From Dysgonamonadaceae bacterium (GTDB lineage Bacteria > Bacteroidota > Bacteroidia > Bacteroidales > Azobacteroidaceae), in contig JAITTA010000036.1 of assembly GCA_031287395.1 (NCBI GenBank), forward strand, positions 1-7,686: a stretch of 7,686 nucleotides of DNA, written 5' to 3'. The notes under the pieces were generated by a model, which searched no databases, was not told the DNA's origin, and saw only the letters and a list, made by a program, of their open reading frames with translations. The position numbers were made by a program, and so were the translations under genes. This document shows, piece by piece, positions 1 through 6,783 of this stretch; the stretch's first letter is position 1, and every line of letters starts with the position of its first letter.

Positions 1-916
1 TATACCAATTTCCATCGAGGTAGAGCGAAAAATCATGCAATGCTTCCGGATGATAAATCGTTTTTCCTTTCGGTTCGACGGTAAAATCCTGTTCCAAAGC
101 TTTTAGGAACTGTTCGGAACTCATTCCGTTCAAATCTTTTACGAGCCTGTTGTAATCTAAAATTTTCAATTGATTTGCAGGGAAACACACGGCCATGAAA
201 TAATTGTATTCTTCTTTCCCTGTATGATCCGGATTTTGTTTGGCTTTTTCCGCTCCTACAAGAGCGGCGGCGGCTGTCCGGTGATGACCGTCTGCAATGT
301 ACAGATATGGAATTTCCGAGAAAAGCTTTGTAATTTTCTCAATTTTGGCATTGTCCTCTATCAACCAGAACTGATGACCGAAACCGTCGTCCGCAATAAA
401 ATCATATTCCGGAGTTTCTTTGCACACCGATACAACCAGTTCTTCCAGTTCCGGATTGTCGGGATATGCAAAAAACACCGGTTCGATATTGGCATTATTG
501 ATACGCACATGCTTCATCCGGTCTTCTTCTTTATCTTTACGGGTCAATTCATGTTTCTTAATGACTCCGTTGAGGTAATCTTCCACATACGAACAAACGA
601 CAAGTCCGTATTGCGTCCGGTTATTCATTGTTTGTGCATAAACATAATACATCTCCTTTTCATCCTGTTTCAGCCATCCGTTTTCCTGAAATTTCCGGAA
701 ATTTTCCGCGGCTTTTTCATACACTTCCGGATCATGCTCATTTGTTTCCGGAACAAAATCAATTTCGGGTTTAATAATATGGTAAAGCGATTTTTCGTTT
801 CCTTCCGCCTCCTTGCGGGCTTCTTCCGAACTTAACACATCATAAGGACGGGATGCAATCTGTTGCACCAGATTTTTCGGGGGACGAACTCCCTTAAATG
901 GTTTTACTACTGCCAT
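1..916 (-). CDS. DUF1015 family protein, 3' end cut by the window edge
   Basis: An open frame of 305 codons starts at the ATG at 914-916 and runs off the left edge without a stop. The N-terminus MAVVKPFKGVRPP and the motif YIADGHHR (DGHHR at about residues 209-213) are hallmarks of the DUF1015 family. Members are usually about 400-420 residues, so roughly a quarter of the protein is missing. No signal peptide or membrane segment is visible, so it should be cytosolic. The function is not established here. The acidic-Gly-His-His-Arg motif resembles that of ParB-fold proteins, including free serine kinases, and from memory DUF1015 genes in Bacteroidota often lie near serC/serA, which would be outside this window. 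The start lies 37 bases after the M13 peptidase stop with no hairpin or clear promoter between, so read-through transcription is likely. No strong ribosome binding site is present, as is normal in this phylum. Family assignment is confident; the kinase idea is inference. Confidence 0.9.
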   Translation of the reverse strand, partial: MAVVKPFKGVRPPKNLVQQIASRPYDVLSSEEARKEAEGNEKSLYHIIKPEIDFVPETNEHDPEVYEKAAENFRKFQENGWLKQDEKEMYYVYAQTMNNRTQYGLVVCSYVEDYLNGVIKKHELTRKDKEEDRMKHVRINNANIEPVFFAYPDNPELEELVVSVCKETPEYDFIADDGFGHQFWLIEDNAKIEKITKLFSEIPYLYIADGHHRTAAAALVGAEKAKQNPDHTGKEEYNYFMAVCFPANQLKILDYNRLVKDLNGMSSEQFLKALEQDFTVEPKGKTIYHPEALHDFSLYLDGNWY

Positions 917-953
917 AACAAATAATTGAGGATTAAAAATTGTTTCACACAGA

Positions 954-2990
954 TTACCAGATAGAAACTCGTTTTTCTTTCGGGACATAAAGCTTGTTGG
1001 CTTCAGTCACATTGAAAGCATCATACCAGGCATCAACATGAGGCAAGGCCCCATTAACACGCCACTGGCCCAATGAATGAGAATCCATTTTAGTTAACCG
1101 GAGAATTTCTTCATTACGAATATTTCCGGCCCAAACCGTAGCATATCCGATAAAGAACCTCTGAGCATTTGTGAATCCGGCAATAGGAGCCGGTACCGGT
1201 TTTCCTTTCAAACTATTCTGATAAGCCTGCCAGGAGACATGCAAACCTCCCTGATCGGCAATATTTTCACCCAATGTGTAACGCCCGTTGGCACGAACCG
1301 TATCCAATACGACGATATTATCGAAAAAATTCACCAGGACATCGGCACGCGCTTCAAAATTTTTCGCATCTTCTTCCGTCCACCAATTCACCAGATTACC
1401 ATCCTTGTCATATTGACGCCCTTGATCATCAAAACCGTGTGTCATTTCATGACCGATTACGACACCGATTGCACCATAATTGACGGCATCATCGGCTTCC
1501 ATATTGAAGAAAGGAGGTTGCAAAATAGCCGCAGGGAAGCAAATTTCATTGGTAGCAGGATTATAATAAGCATTCACAGTTTGAGGATTCATTAACCATT
1601 CATCTTTATCGACCGGTTTATCGAATTTACTCAACATATAATCATAATCGAAGTTGTTGGAACGTACGACATTATCGAAATACGAATCATTTACATTCAC
1701 TTCAAGACCCGAATAATCACGCCATTTATCAGGATAACCGATTTTAACATGAAAAGCCGAAAGTTTTTCCTGAGCTTTAGCCTTCGTCGAGTCGCCCATC
1801 CATGTCAACGCATTGATTCTCTCACCCAGAGCGACCTGCAAATTTTTTACTAATTCCAACATCCGTTCTTTGTATGCAGGAGGGAAGTATTTTTCCACAT
1901 AAATTTGTCCGACAGCCTCGCCCAAAGCTCCATCAACGATGTCGACAGCCCGTTTCCAACGGGCTTTTTGTTCCTGGCGTCCGGAAAGTGTTTTTCCATA
2001 AAAGTCAAAAACGGCATCACTGAATTCATCGCTCAGGTAAGAAGAAGCCGATGAAATAATATTCCAATTCAGATAATATTGAATTTCATCCAGGGAAGCG
2101 GATTCAATGACCTTACTCACTTCAGCCAATGGTTCCGGTTGTGAAAGATTCAGATCTTTGATTTGTTTCAGACCCAAGGTATTAAAAAAGACCGTCCAAT
2201 CAATCGCCGGAGATGTTTTTTGCAATTCTTCCACCGTGATTTTATGGTAGTTTTCCGTAGGAATACGCAATTTTATACGAGGGTAAGCGCTTGTGGCCAG
2301 TTGAGTTTCAATTTTCATAACGGCTGTTTCCGCTGCTTTTGCCTGATGTTCGTCGCATCCGGCCAACACGAATAACTTATTAATCAAAGCCTGATATTTC
2401 GTACGCAATTCTTCCGAACGCGGATCTTTTTCGAGATAATAGTCGCGGTCGCCCATTTTATATCCGCCCTGATTCAGGTGAAAAATATTCATAGAGCTGT
2501 TCATATCGTCGGCATACACATAATTGGAAAAAAATGGCGACATCCCGTTACGGAACATCTTTGCAAGGAAAGCGCTAATTTCGGTTTTACTCTGAATAGA
2601 CTTGACTTCATCCAGATATTTTTTCAAGGGAGCAGCTCCTTCCGTATTTAATTTTACACTATCAGTGGCTATTTTATATAAATCTCCTATTTTTTGCGAG
2701 AGAGTTCCCTGCTCATTTTGATTTGCAGCCAGTTCCTCAATCAAACCTTTAACCTGTTCCTGACTTGTTTCCCGCAACTGGTCGAAAGTTCCGAAACGCG
2801 AAAACTCCGGTTTCAACGGATGATTATCGATCCATCCTCCGCAAGCGTAACGATAGAAATCGTTACCCGGAACAACGGTCGTATCCATGTTAACAACGTC
2901 CACACCCTGTGTCAAATCACTTTTATTGCCACCACCACAAGCCGTGGTAAACACAGCACATGCTGTTAAATAAAAAAATACTTGTTTCAT
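954..2990 (-). CDS. M13 family zinc metallopeptidase (neprilysin/PepO-like), predicted lipoprotein
   Basis: This 678-residue protein should cleave peptides outside the cytoplasm, as M13 endopeptidases do. The zinc site is complete: HEMTH at residues 514-518 (His514, catalytic Glu515, His518) and ENIAD at 575-579 (third ligand Glu575, then Asp579). The substrate-binding NAYYNP motif is at 473-478, and the C-terminus ends in a Trp, as in the family. The N-terminal M13 domain covers about residues 35-410 and the catalytic domain the rest. The first 18 residues form a short lipoprotein signal: Lys2, a hydrophobic stretch, then TTAC with Cys18 followed by GGG, giving an envelope-anchored enzyme. 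I chose the ATG at 2988-2990. An in-frame TTG 21 bases upstream would add seven residues before the Lys and spoil the signal. The gene follows the ABC-F gene by 29 bases and is probably co-transcribed with it. The physiological substrate is unknown. Confidence 0.96.
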   Translation of the reverse strand: MKQVFFYLTACAVFTTACGGGNKSDLTQGVDVVNMDTTVVPGNDFYRYACGGWIDNHPLKPEFSRFGTFDQLRETSQEQVKGLIEELAANQNEQGTLSQKIGDLYKIATDSVKLNTEGAAPLKKYLDEVKSIQSKTEISAFLAKMFRNGMSPFFSNYVYADDMNSSMNIFHLNQGGYKMGDRDYYLEKDPRSEELRTKYQALINKLFVLAGCDEHQAKAAETAVMKIETQLATSAYPRIKLRIPTENYHKITVEELQKTSPAIDWTVFFNTLGLKQIKDLNLSQPEPLAEVSKVIESASLDEIQYYLNWNIISSASSYLSDEFSDAVFDFYGKTLSGRQEQKARWKRAVDIVDGALGEAVGQIYVEKYFPPAYKERMLELVKNLQVALGERINALTWMGDSTKAKAQEKLSAFHVKIGYPDKWRDYSGLEVNVNDSYFDNVVRSNNFDYDYMLSKFDKPVDKDEWLMNPQTVNAYYNPATNEICFPAAILQPPFFNMEADDAVNYGAIGVVIGHEMTHGFDDQGRQYDKDGNLVNWWTEEDAKNFEARADVLVNFFDNIVVLDTVRANGRYTLGENIADQGGLHVSWQAYQNSLKGKPVPAPIAGFTNAQRFFIGYATVWAGNIRNEEILRLTKMDSHSLGQWRVNGALPHVDAWYDAFNVTEANKLYVPKEKRVSIW

Positions 2991-3019
2991 ACTTATCTTT
3001 CTTATACCCAATAATTAAC

Positions 3020-4954
3020 TTAATTCTTAATTTTTAACTCCTCCAACTCCGTCGTAGCAAAAGCCCACTGTTCCATAGCAGCTTCTAACTGTTTCTGAAG
3101 TTCCCCATGCCGGACTAATAAATCATTTGTTACATTTTCGGGGGCAGACAAAGTTAATTCTATTTCTTTGATTTCGCGCTCTAAGGCTTCAATTATTTTT
3201 TCACTGTCTTCGACATTTTTTTCCAGACGCCGTAACGAACGTTGGAATTCTTTTCGTTCTTCGTAAGAGGACTTACTTTCCTTCTGATTATCAACCGGGG
3301 GCAATTCATTGACAGAAACGGTTTTTCTTTCCAGTTCTTTCAGGTTATCCAATTTTTTCCGCTCGAGGAATTCATAAATTCCACCCAAATGTTCTTTAAT
3401 TTGTTTATTTCCAAACTCATAAACCTTATCTGCCAGACCATCAAGAAATTCACGGTCATGGGAAACAACGATCAACGTCCCGTCGAATGCATTCAAAGCA
3501 TCTTTCAGAATATCCTTTGTAAGCATATCCAAATGATTGGTAGGTTCATCGAGGATCAGGAAATTCACAGGTTCAAGCAATAATTTAATCATAGCCAAAC
3601 GCGTTCGTTCTCCTCCCGAAAGCACGGCAACCTTTTTATCGGAAGCATCTCCCCCAAACATGAAAGCGCCTAATATATCCCGGATTTTCAGGCGGACATC
3701 TCCTACGGCAACACGATCGATGGTCTCAAATACAGTCAGGTTTTCGTTCAACAAATCGGCCTGGTTCTGAGCAAAGTATCCTATTTGTACATTATGTCCC
3801 AATTGTAATTTGCCATCGTACGGAATTTCTCCCATCATGCATTTGACCAATGTCGTCTTTCCTTCCCCATTCTTTCCTACAAAAGCAACTTTGTCTCCTC
3901 TATTAATGGTCAATGTAGCATCCCTGAACACAACATGAGAACCATAAATTTTGCCCACATTCTCCATAATCACCGGATAGGAACCGGAACGGGGAGAAGG
4001 AGGGAATTTCAAACGCAGGTGGGAATTATCTTCTTCATCGATTTCAATCCGTTCTATTTTTTCCAATTGTTTTATACGGCTCTGCACTTGTACTGCTTTG
4101 GTTGCCTTGTACCGGAAACGTTCAATAAAAGCTTCGGTATCTTCAATTTGCTTTTGTTGATTTTCGTACGCCCGGATCTGTTGTTCTCTCCGTTCTCTCC
4201 TCAAGACAACATATTTGGAATAATTGACACGGTAATCATATATTTTTCCAAGTGAAATTTCTATGGTTCGTTGAGTAACCGCATCGATAAAGGCCCGGTC
4301 GTGGGATACAAGAATAACCGCATTCGCCCGGGAAGAAAGAAAATTTTCCAACCACTGGATGGATTCAATATCCAAGTGGTTGGTAGGTTCATCCAAAAGG
4401 AGTATATCGGGACGTTTCAGTAGAAGTTTGGCCAATTCTATCCGCATTCGCCAGCCTCCGCTGAATTCCCGGGTAGGCCGATCAAAATCCGACGAGGAAA
4501 ACCCCAATCCCACCAGGGTACGTTCCACCTCGGCCTGAAAATTGGAAGAACCCTCCATTTGAAGCCGCTCATTAAGCAAAGTTACCTTATCAATCAATTT
4601 ATGATAAGATTCCGATTCATAATCGGTTCGCTCGGACAATTCCAAATTCAGGCGTTCAATTTCGGTTTCTTTTTTCGTGATGTGTTCAAACGCCAATGAC
4701 GCCTCTTCCAATACGGTTCTGGAATCGGAAATTACCATTTGTTGAGGAAGATAACCAATCGTCACCTCTTTGGGCATTGAAATTCTGCCCCGCGTAGGTT
4801 CATTGATTCCAGCAAATATCTTCAACAAAGTACTCTTTCCGGCACCATTTTTACCTACCAATGCAATACGATCCTTTTTATCAACAACAAAATGAATGTC
4901 ATCAAAAAGCGTAAAACCTCCAAACTCAACAGTTAGTCCTTCTACCGAATACAT
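3020..4954 (-). CDS. ABC-F family ATPase, YheS-like (ribosome-associated)
   Basis: This 644-residue protein has two ATP-binding cassettes and no membrane segments, which is the ABC-F layout. Such proteins bind the ribosomal E site and act on stalled or antibiotic-bound ribosomes rather than transporting solutes. Cassette 1 has Walker A GKNGAGKST (34-42), signature FSGGW (164-168), Walker B with Glu189 and the H-switch SHD (217-219). Cassette 2 has GKNGEGKTT (360-368), LSGGE (445-449), Glu470 and SHD (498-500). The P-site tRNA-interaction linker spans about 245-320 and contains ERFRYKATKA, very like E. coli YheS. A charged coiled-coil tail occupies about 562-644. Both catalytic glutamates are present, so it should be an active ATPase. 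Its ATG lies one base after the stop of the SGNH hydrolase gene, suggesting translational coupling. A resistance role is possible but nothing here shows one; housekeeping is more likely. The subfamily is judged from memory of YheS and B. subtilis YdiF. Confidence 0.95.
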   Translation of the reverse strand: MYSVEGLTVEFGGFTLFDDIHFVVDKKDRIALVGKNGAGKSTLLKIFAGINEPTRGRISMPKEVTIGYLPQQMVISDSRTVLEEASLAFEHITKKETEIERLNLELSERTDYESESYHKLIDKVTLLNERLQMEGSSNFQAEVERTLVGLGFSSSDFDRPTREFSGGWRMRIELAKLLLKRPDILLLDEPTNHLDIESIQWLENFLSSRANAVILVSHDRAFIDAVTQRTIEISLGKIYDYRVNYSKYVVLRRERREQQIRAYENQQKQIEDTEAFIERFRYKATKAVQVQSRIKQLEKIERIEIDEEDNSHLRLKFPPSPRSGSYPVIMENVGKIYGSHVVFRDATLTINRGDKVAFVGKNGEGKTTLVKCMMGEIPYDGKLQLGHNVQIGYFAQNQADLLNENLTVFETIDRVAVGDVRLKIRDILGAFMFGGDASDKKVAVLSGGERTRLAMIKLLLEPVNFLILDEPTNHLDMLTKDILKDALNAFDGTLIVVSHDREFLDGLADKVYEFGNKQIKEHLGGIYEFLERKKLDNLKELERKTVSVNELPPVDNQKESKSSYEERKEFQRSLRRLEKNVEDSEKIIEALEREIKEIELTLSAPENVTNDLLVRHGELQKQLEAAMEQWAFATTELEELKIKN

Positions 4955-4955
4955 T

Positions 4956-5711
4956 TTACAGTACTGCTTTCAACCAAGCCAAAGACATTAATTCAGCGCC
5001 TGCAAGGGAAGGATGTACTCCATCTTTTCCCCAATAGGCTGCAGGAGCCTTTTTCAATGCCTCATTGAAAACCTTCTGGAATGGAACGAACACTAAATTA
5101 AAGTCTTTTGCAATCTGTTTAGCAATATCACGATAACCGGCAAAATCAGCCTCCCAGGTTTCGTCCAAAGCTGTTCCTCCTGCAATAATAAAAGGTTCGC
5201 AAAGGACAATCTTTACGCCGGATAACTCCTTTTTGGTAGAGGCAATCAAGTCCCTTAAATCAGCATTGTATTTAGCCAACGTTCCCTGATATCCTCCGGT
5301 CTTGGTATGCCAGTAATCATTCACCCCAATCAGAATGCTAAGTACATCGGGTTTAAGATTCAAACAATCCTTTTCCCATCGCTCCTGCAATTGGAACACT
5401 TTGTTTCCTGAAATTCCACGATTGTAAATTTTCAGTGAATGTTCAGGGTTTCCTGCCAACAAACCGGCAGCTGTAAGCATTGCATAGCCATTACCTAACA
5501 TTGCCTGTGAATTTACATCATTTTCCACTTCACGTTTACGACCGGCATCCGTAATGGAATCTCCCTGAAACAGAATGACTGCATTGTGTTTCAAACCGGC
5601 AACAGCGTTTTCCGCATTTATCCCCGGAATTGCGGCATTCACAATTTCGGGAATAAAGATTGCGCCACTTCCGGCAATTACCGTTTTCTTAAAAAAATTT
5701 CGTCTGTTCAT
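4956..5711 (-). CDS. SGNH/GDSL-type hydrolase with twin-arginine-like signal
   Basis: This 251-residue protein is a predicted esterase or lipase-like hydrolase. All four SGNH blocks are present: GDSIT with nucleophile Ser52 (50-54), the oxyanion Gly99 in NRGISGNK (97-104), GVND with Asn131 (129-132), and DGVHP with catalytic Asp230 and His233 (230-234). The N-terminus reads MNRRNFFKK followed by a hydrophobic run and a possible cleavage site near VNAA (24-27). This matches the Tat pattern R-R-x-F-x-K, so it is predicted to be exported. The remaining sequence is one compact SGNH domain, as in small acyl-esterases and carbohydrate deacetylases. The exact substrate cannot be read from sequence; removal of acetyl or acyl groups from glycans is the most usual role. 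It sits 20 bases after the nucleotidyltransferase and one base before the ABC-F gene, in the middle of the apparent operon. Confidence 0.93.
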   Translation of the reverse strand: MNRRNFFKKTVIAGSGAIFIPEIVNAAIPGINAENAVAGLKHNAVILFQGDSITDAGRKREVENDVNSQAMLGNGYAMLTAAGLLAGNPEHSLKIYNRGISGNKVFQLQERWEKDCLNLKPDVLSILIGVNDYWHTKTGGYQGTLAKYNADLRDLIASTKKELSGVKIVLCEPFIIAGGTALDETWEADFAGYRDIAKQIAKDFNLVFVPFQKVFNEALKKAPAAYWGKDGVHPSLAGAELMSLAWLKAVL

Positions 5712-5731
5712 AAATTATAATGTAGAGAGAA

Positions 5732-6643
5732 TTAAAACAATTTTTCCGGATATTCTCCTTTTGCAATCAAAGCATTGATTTTCTCAACAACAGAAGGACG
5801 GTCTTCCGCATAAGTCACTCCAAACCATTTGGAAGGGGTATCCAACACTTTTACTTTTACTATTCCATTTACAATCAAATTATTAACCACCAAAGGGATA
5901 AAAAATTCAGCTTTGATATTCCCGGAATTTTCTTTCAGGAAGTCCTTAAACTGCTTTTCCGAATAGGCAAAATATTCAGGTGTAAATCCCCACATATTCA
6001 TCGAAACCGGAACATTTTCACCCAGCGGAATCATCTTTTCATTTTCACCCTTATATTTGATAACTCCATCCGTATCACGTATCACATAAGTTCTTTCAAC
6101 AACCGATGTCAGGTATTCACGACTATCTTTTTCACAGACACCACGGGCAACGGAACCACTTTCCGAAAGAGTATTTCCGATGCGATAACCAACCATACAA
6201 TAATCATCTTTTTTACCTCCCAAACCGGACAAATACTCCGCAAGCACCCTAAAACTCTCACGACCGTAAAAATCATCTGCATTTATAACGGCAAACGGCT
6301 CTTTAATAACGTCTTTTCCCATCATAACAGCATGATTGGTTCCCCATGGCTTTACTCTTTCCGGATCCAATTTAAATCCTTCCGGCAGATAATCCAATTC
6401 CTGGAATACAACTTCCACAGAAATTATATTTTCATATTTTTTAACGATTTTTTCCTTAAAATCGGCTTCAAAAAAATGACGAATTACAAATACGACCTTC
6501 CCGAATCCACCTCTTACAGCGTCGTAAATAGAATAATCCATAATAGTTTCACCGTTCGGTCCCAGACTGTCCAATTGTTTCAGACCGCCATACCGGCTAC
6601 CCATGCCGGCCGCGAGTACGAATAATGTTGGCTTCATACACAT
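5732..6643 (-). CDS. Nucleotidyltransferase family protein (sugar-phosphate NTP transferase type)
   Basis: This 303-residue cytosolic protein has the GT-A-like nucleotidyltransferase fold, which joins an NTP to a phosphorylated sugar or similar acceptor and releases pyrophosphate. The nucleotide-binding loop LAAGMGSRYGGLKQL is at residues 10-24, a GTNHAV segment at 101-106 resembles the base-recognition motif, and NADDFYG at 121-127 supplies the metal-binding aspartates. The subfamily carries Gly-Gly where RfbA/GlmU enzymes have the x-Pro of GxGxRxxPxK. There is no left-handed helix acyltransferase tail, so it is a stand-alone transferase. The acceptor and nucleotide are unknown; uses in capsule, LPS or cofactor synthesis are all possible. 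An alternative ATG two codons in (6635-6637) gives MKPTLF, which is how I remember many homologues beginning. The leader is AT-rich with no Shine-Dalgarno, so the choice is open. It is the first gene after the promoter at 6668-6698. Confidence 0.92.
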   Translation of the reverse strand: MCMKPTLFVLAAGMGSRYGGLKQLDSLGPNGETIMDYSIYDAVRGGFGKVVFVIRHFFEADFKEKIVKKYENIISVEVVFQELDYLPEGFKLDPERVKPWGTNHAVMMGKDVIKEPFAVINADDFYGRESFRVLAEYLSGLGGKKDDYCMVGYRIGNTLSESGSVARGVCEKDSREYLTSVVERTYVIRDTDGVIKYKGENEKMIPLGENVPVSMNMWGFTPEYFAYSEKQFKDFLKENSGNIKAEFFIPLVVNNLIVNGIVKVKVLDTPSKWFGVTYAEDRPSVVEKINALIAKGEYPEKLF

Positions 6644-6667
6644 TTAATTTTATTAAAAATTGAGGTT

Positions 6668-6698
6668 CAAAGATACATTTTTTTACATAATCTTTAAA
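6668..6698 (-). promoter_or_regulatory. Bacteroidota-type promoter of the nucleotidyltransferase operon
   Basis: On the minus strand, TATCTTTG at 6668-6675 is a full match to the Bacteroidota -7 box TAnnTTTG. A TTTA at 6695-6698 lies 19 bases upstream, close to the -33 consensus TTTG at its usual 19-21 base spacing. The start of transcription would fall near 6661-6663, giving a leader of about 20 bases before the ATG at 6643. It sits just downstream of the dismutase terminator, which makes it the natural head of the multi-gene unit. It is found by eye only. Confidence 0.65.
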
Positions 6699-6737
6699 AG
6701 AATATTCGAGTAAGTTTTACAAATCGGGTTTTCCAAC

Positions 6738-6762
6738 AAAAAAAAGGAGCCGAAGCTCCTTT
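6738..6762 (-). terminator. Rho-independent terminator of the superoxide dismutase gene
   Basis: A perfect 7-base-pair stem (6744-6750 with 6755-6761, extendable by one A-T pair) encloses four bases. On the minus strand it reads AAGGAGC-TTCG-GCTCCTT, a C(UUCG)G tetraloop, and runs into eight consecutive T residues (positions 6745 down to 6738). It begins about 20 bases after the dismutase stop codon at 6784. The T tract is present only in the minus direction, so it isolates the dismutase transcript from the next promoter. Confidence 0.9.
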
Positions 6763-6783
6763 CAATCACTATCCTTTCAAATA

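Noticed and set aside
170..835. Plus-strand open frame of 221 codons.
   Set aside because: It lies wholly opposite the DUF1015 gene, has a low-complexity Phe/Ile-rich product and no recognisable domain; it is an antisense shadow.
1239..1595. Plus-strand frames opposite the M13 peptidase (also at 1274-1483, 2163-2375 and 2694-2969).
   Set aside because: They overlap a complete, motif-verified gene on the other strand, and their products have no family features.
2958..2960. Cys11 (LTAC) as the lipidated residue of the M13 peptidase.
   Set aside because: Its lipobox is sequence-wise good, but only ten residues precede it, too short for a signal peptide; Cys18, followed by Gly-Gly-Gly, is preferred.
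2991..3011. A TTG start that would extend the M13 peptidase by seven residues.
   Set aside because: The ATG at 2990 gives a clean lipoprotein signal beginning MKQVFFYL; the extension spoils the n-region and uses a rare start codon.
3242..4255. Plus-strand frames opposite the ABC-F gene (3242-3583, 3537-3770, 3935-4255).
   Set aside because: They are antisense to conserved ATPase motifs and show no start context or domain of their own.
3020..4954. ABC-F gene as an antibiotic resistance determinant.
   Set aside because: Its linker and tail resemble housekeeping YheS/YdiF proteins rather than Vga/Msr/Optr types, and no mobile element or leader attenuator is present.
6738..6762. Bidirectional terminator serving a plus-strand gene.
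   Set aside because: There is no plus-strand gene on the left side and no T tract after the hairpin in the plus direction.
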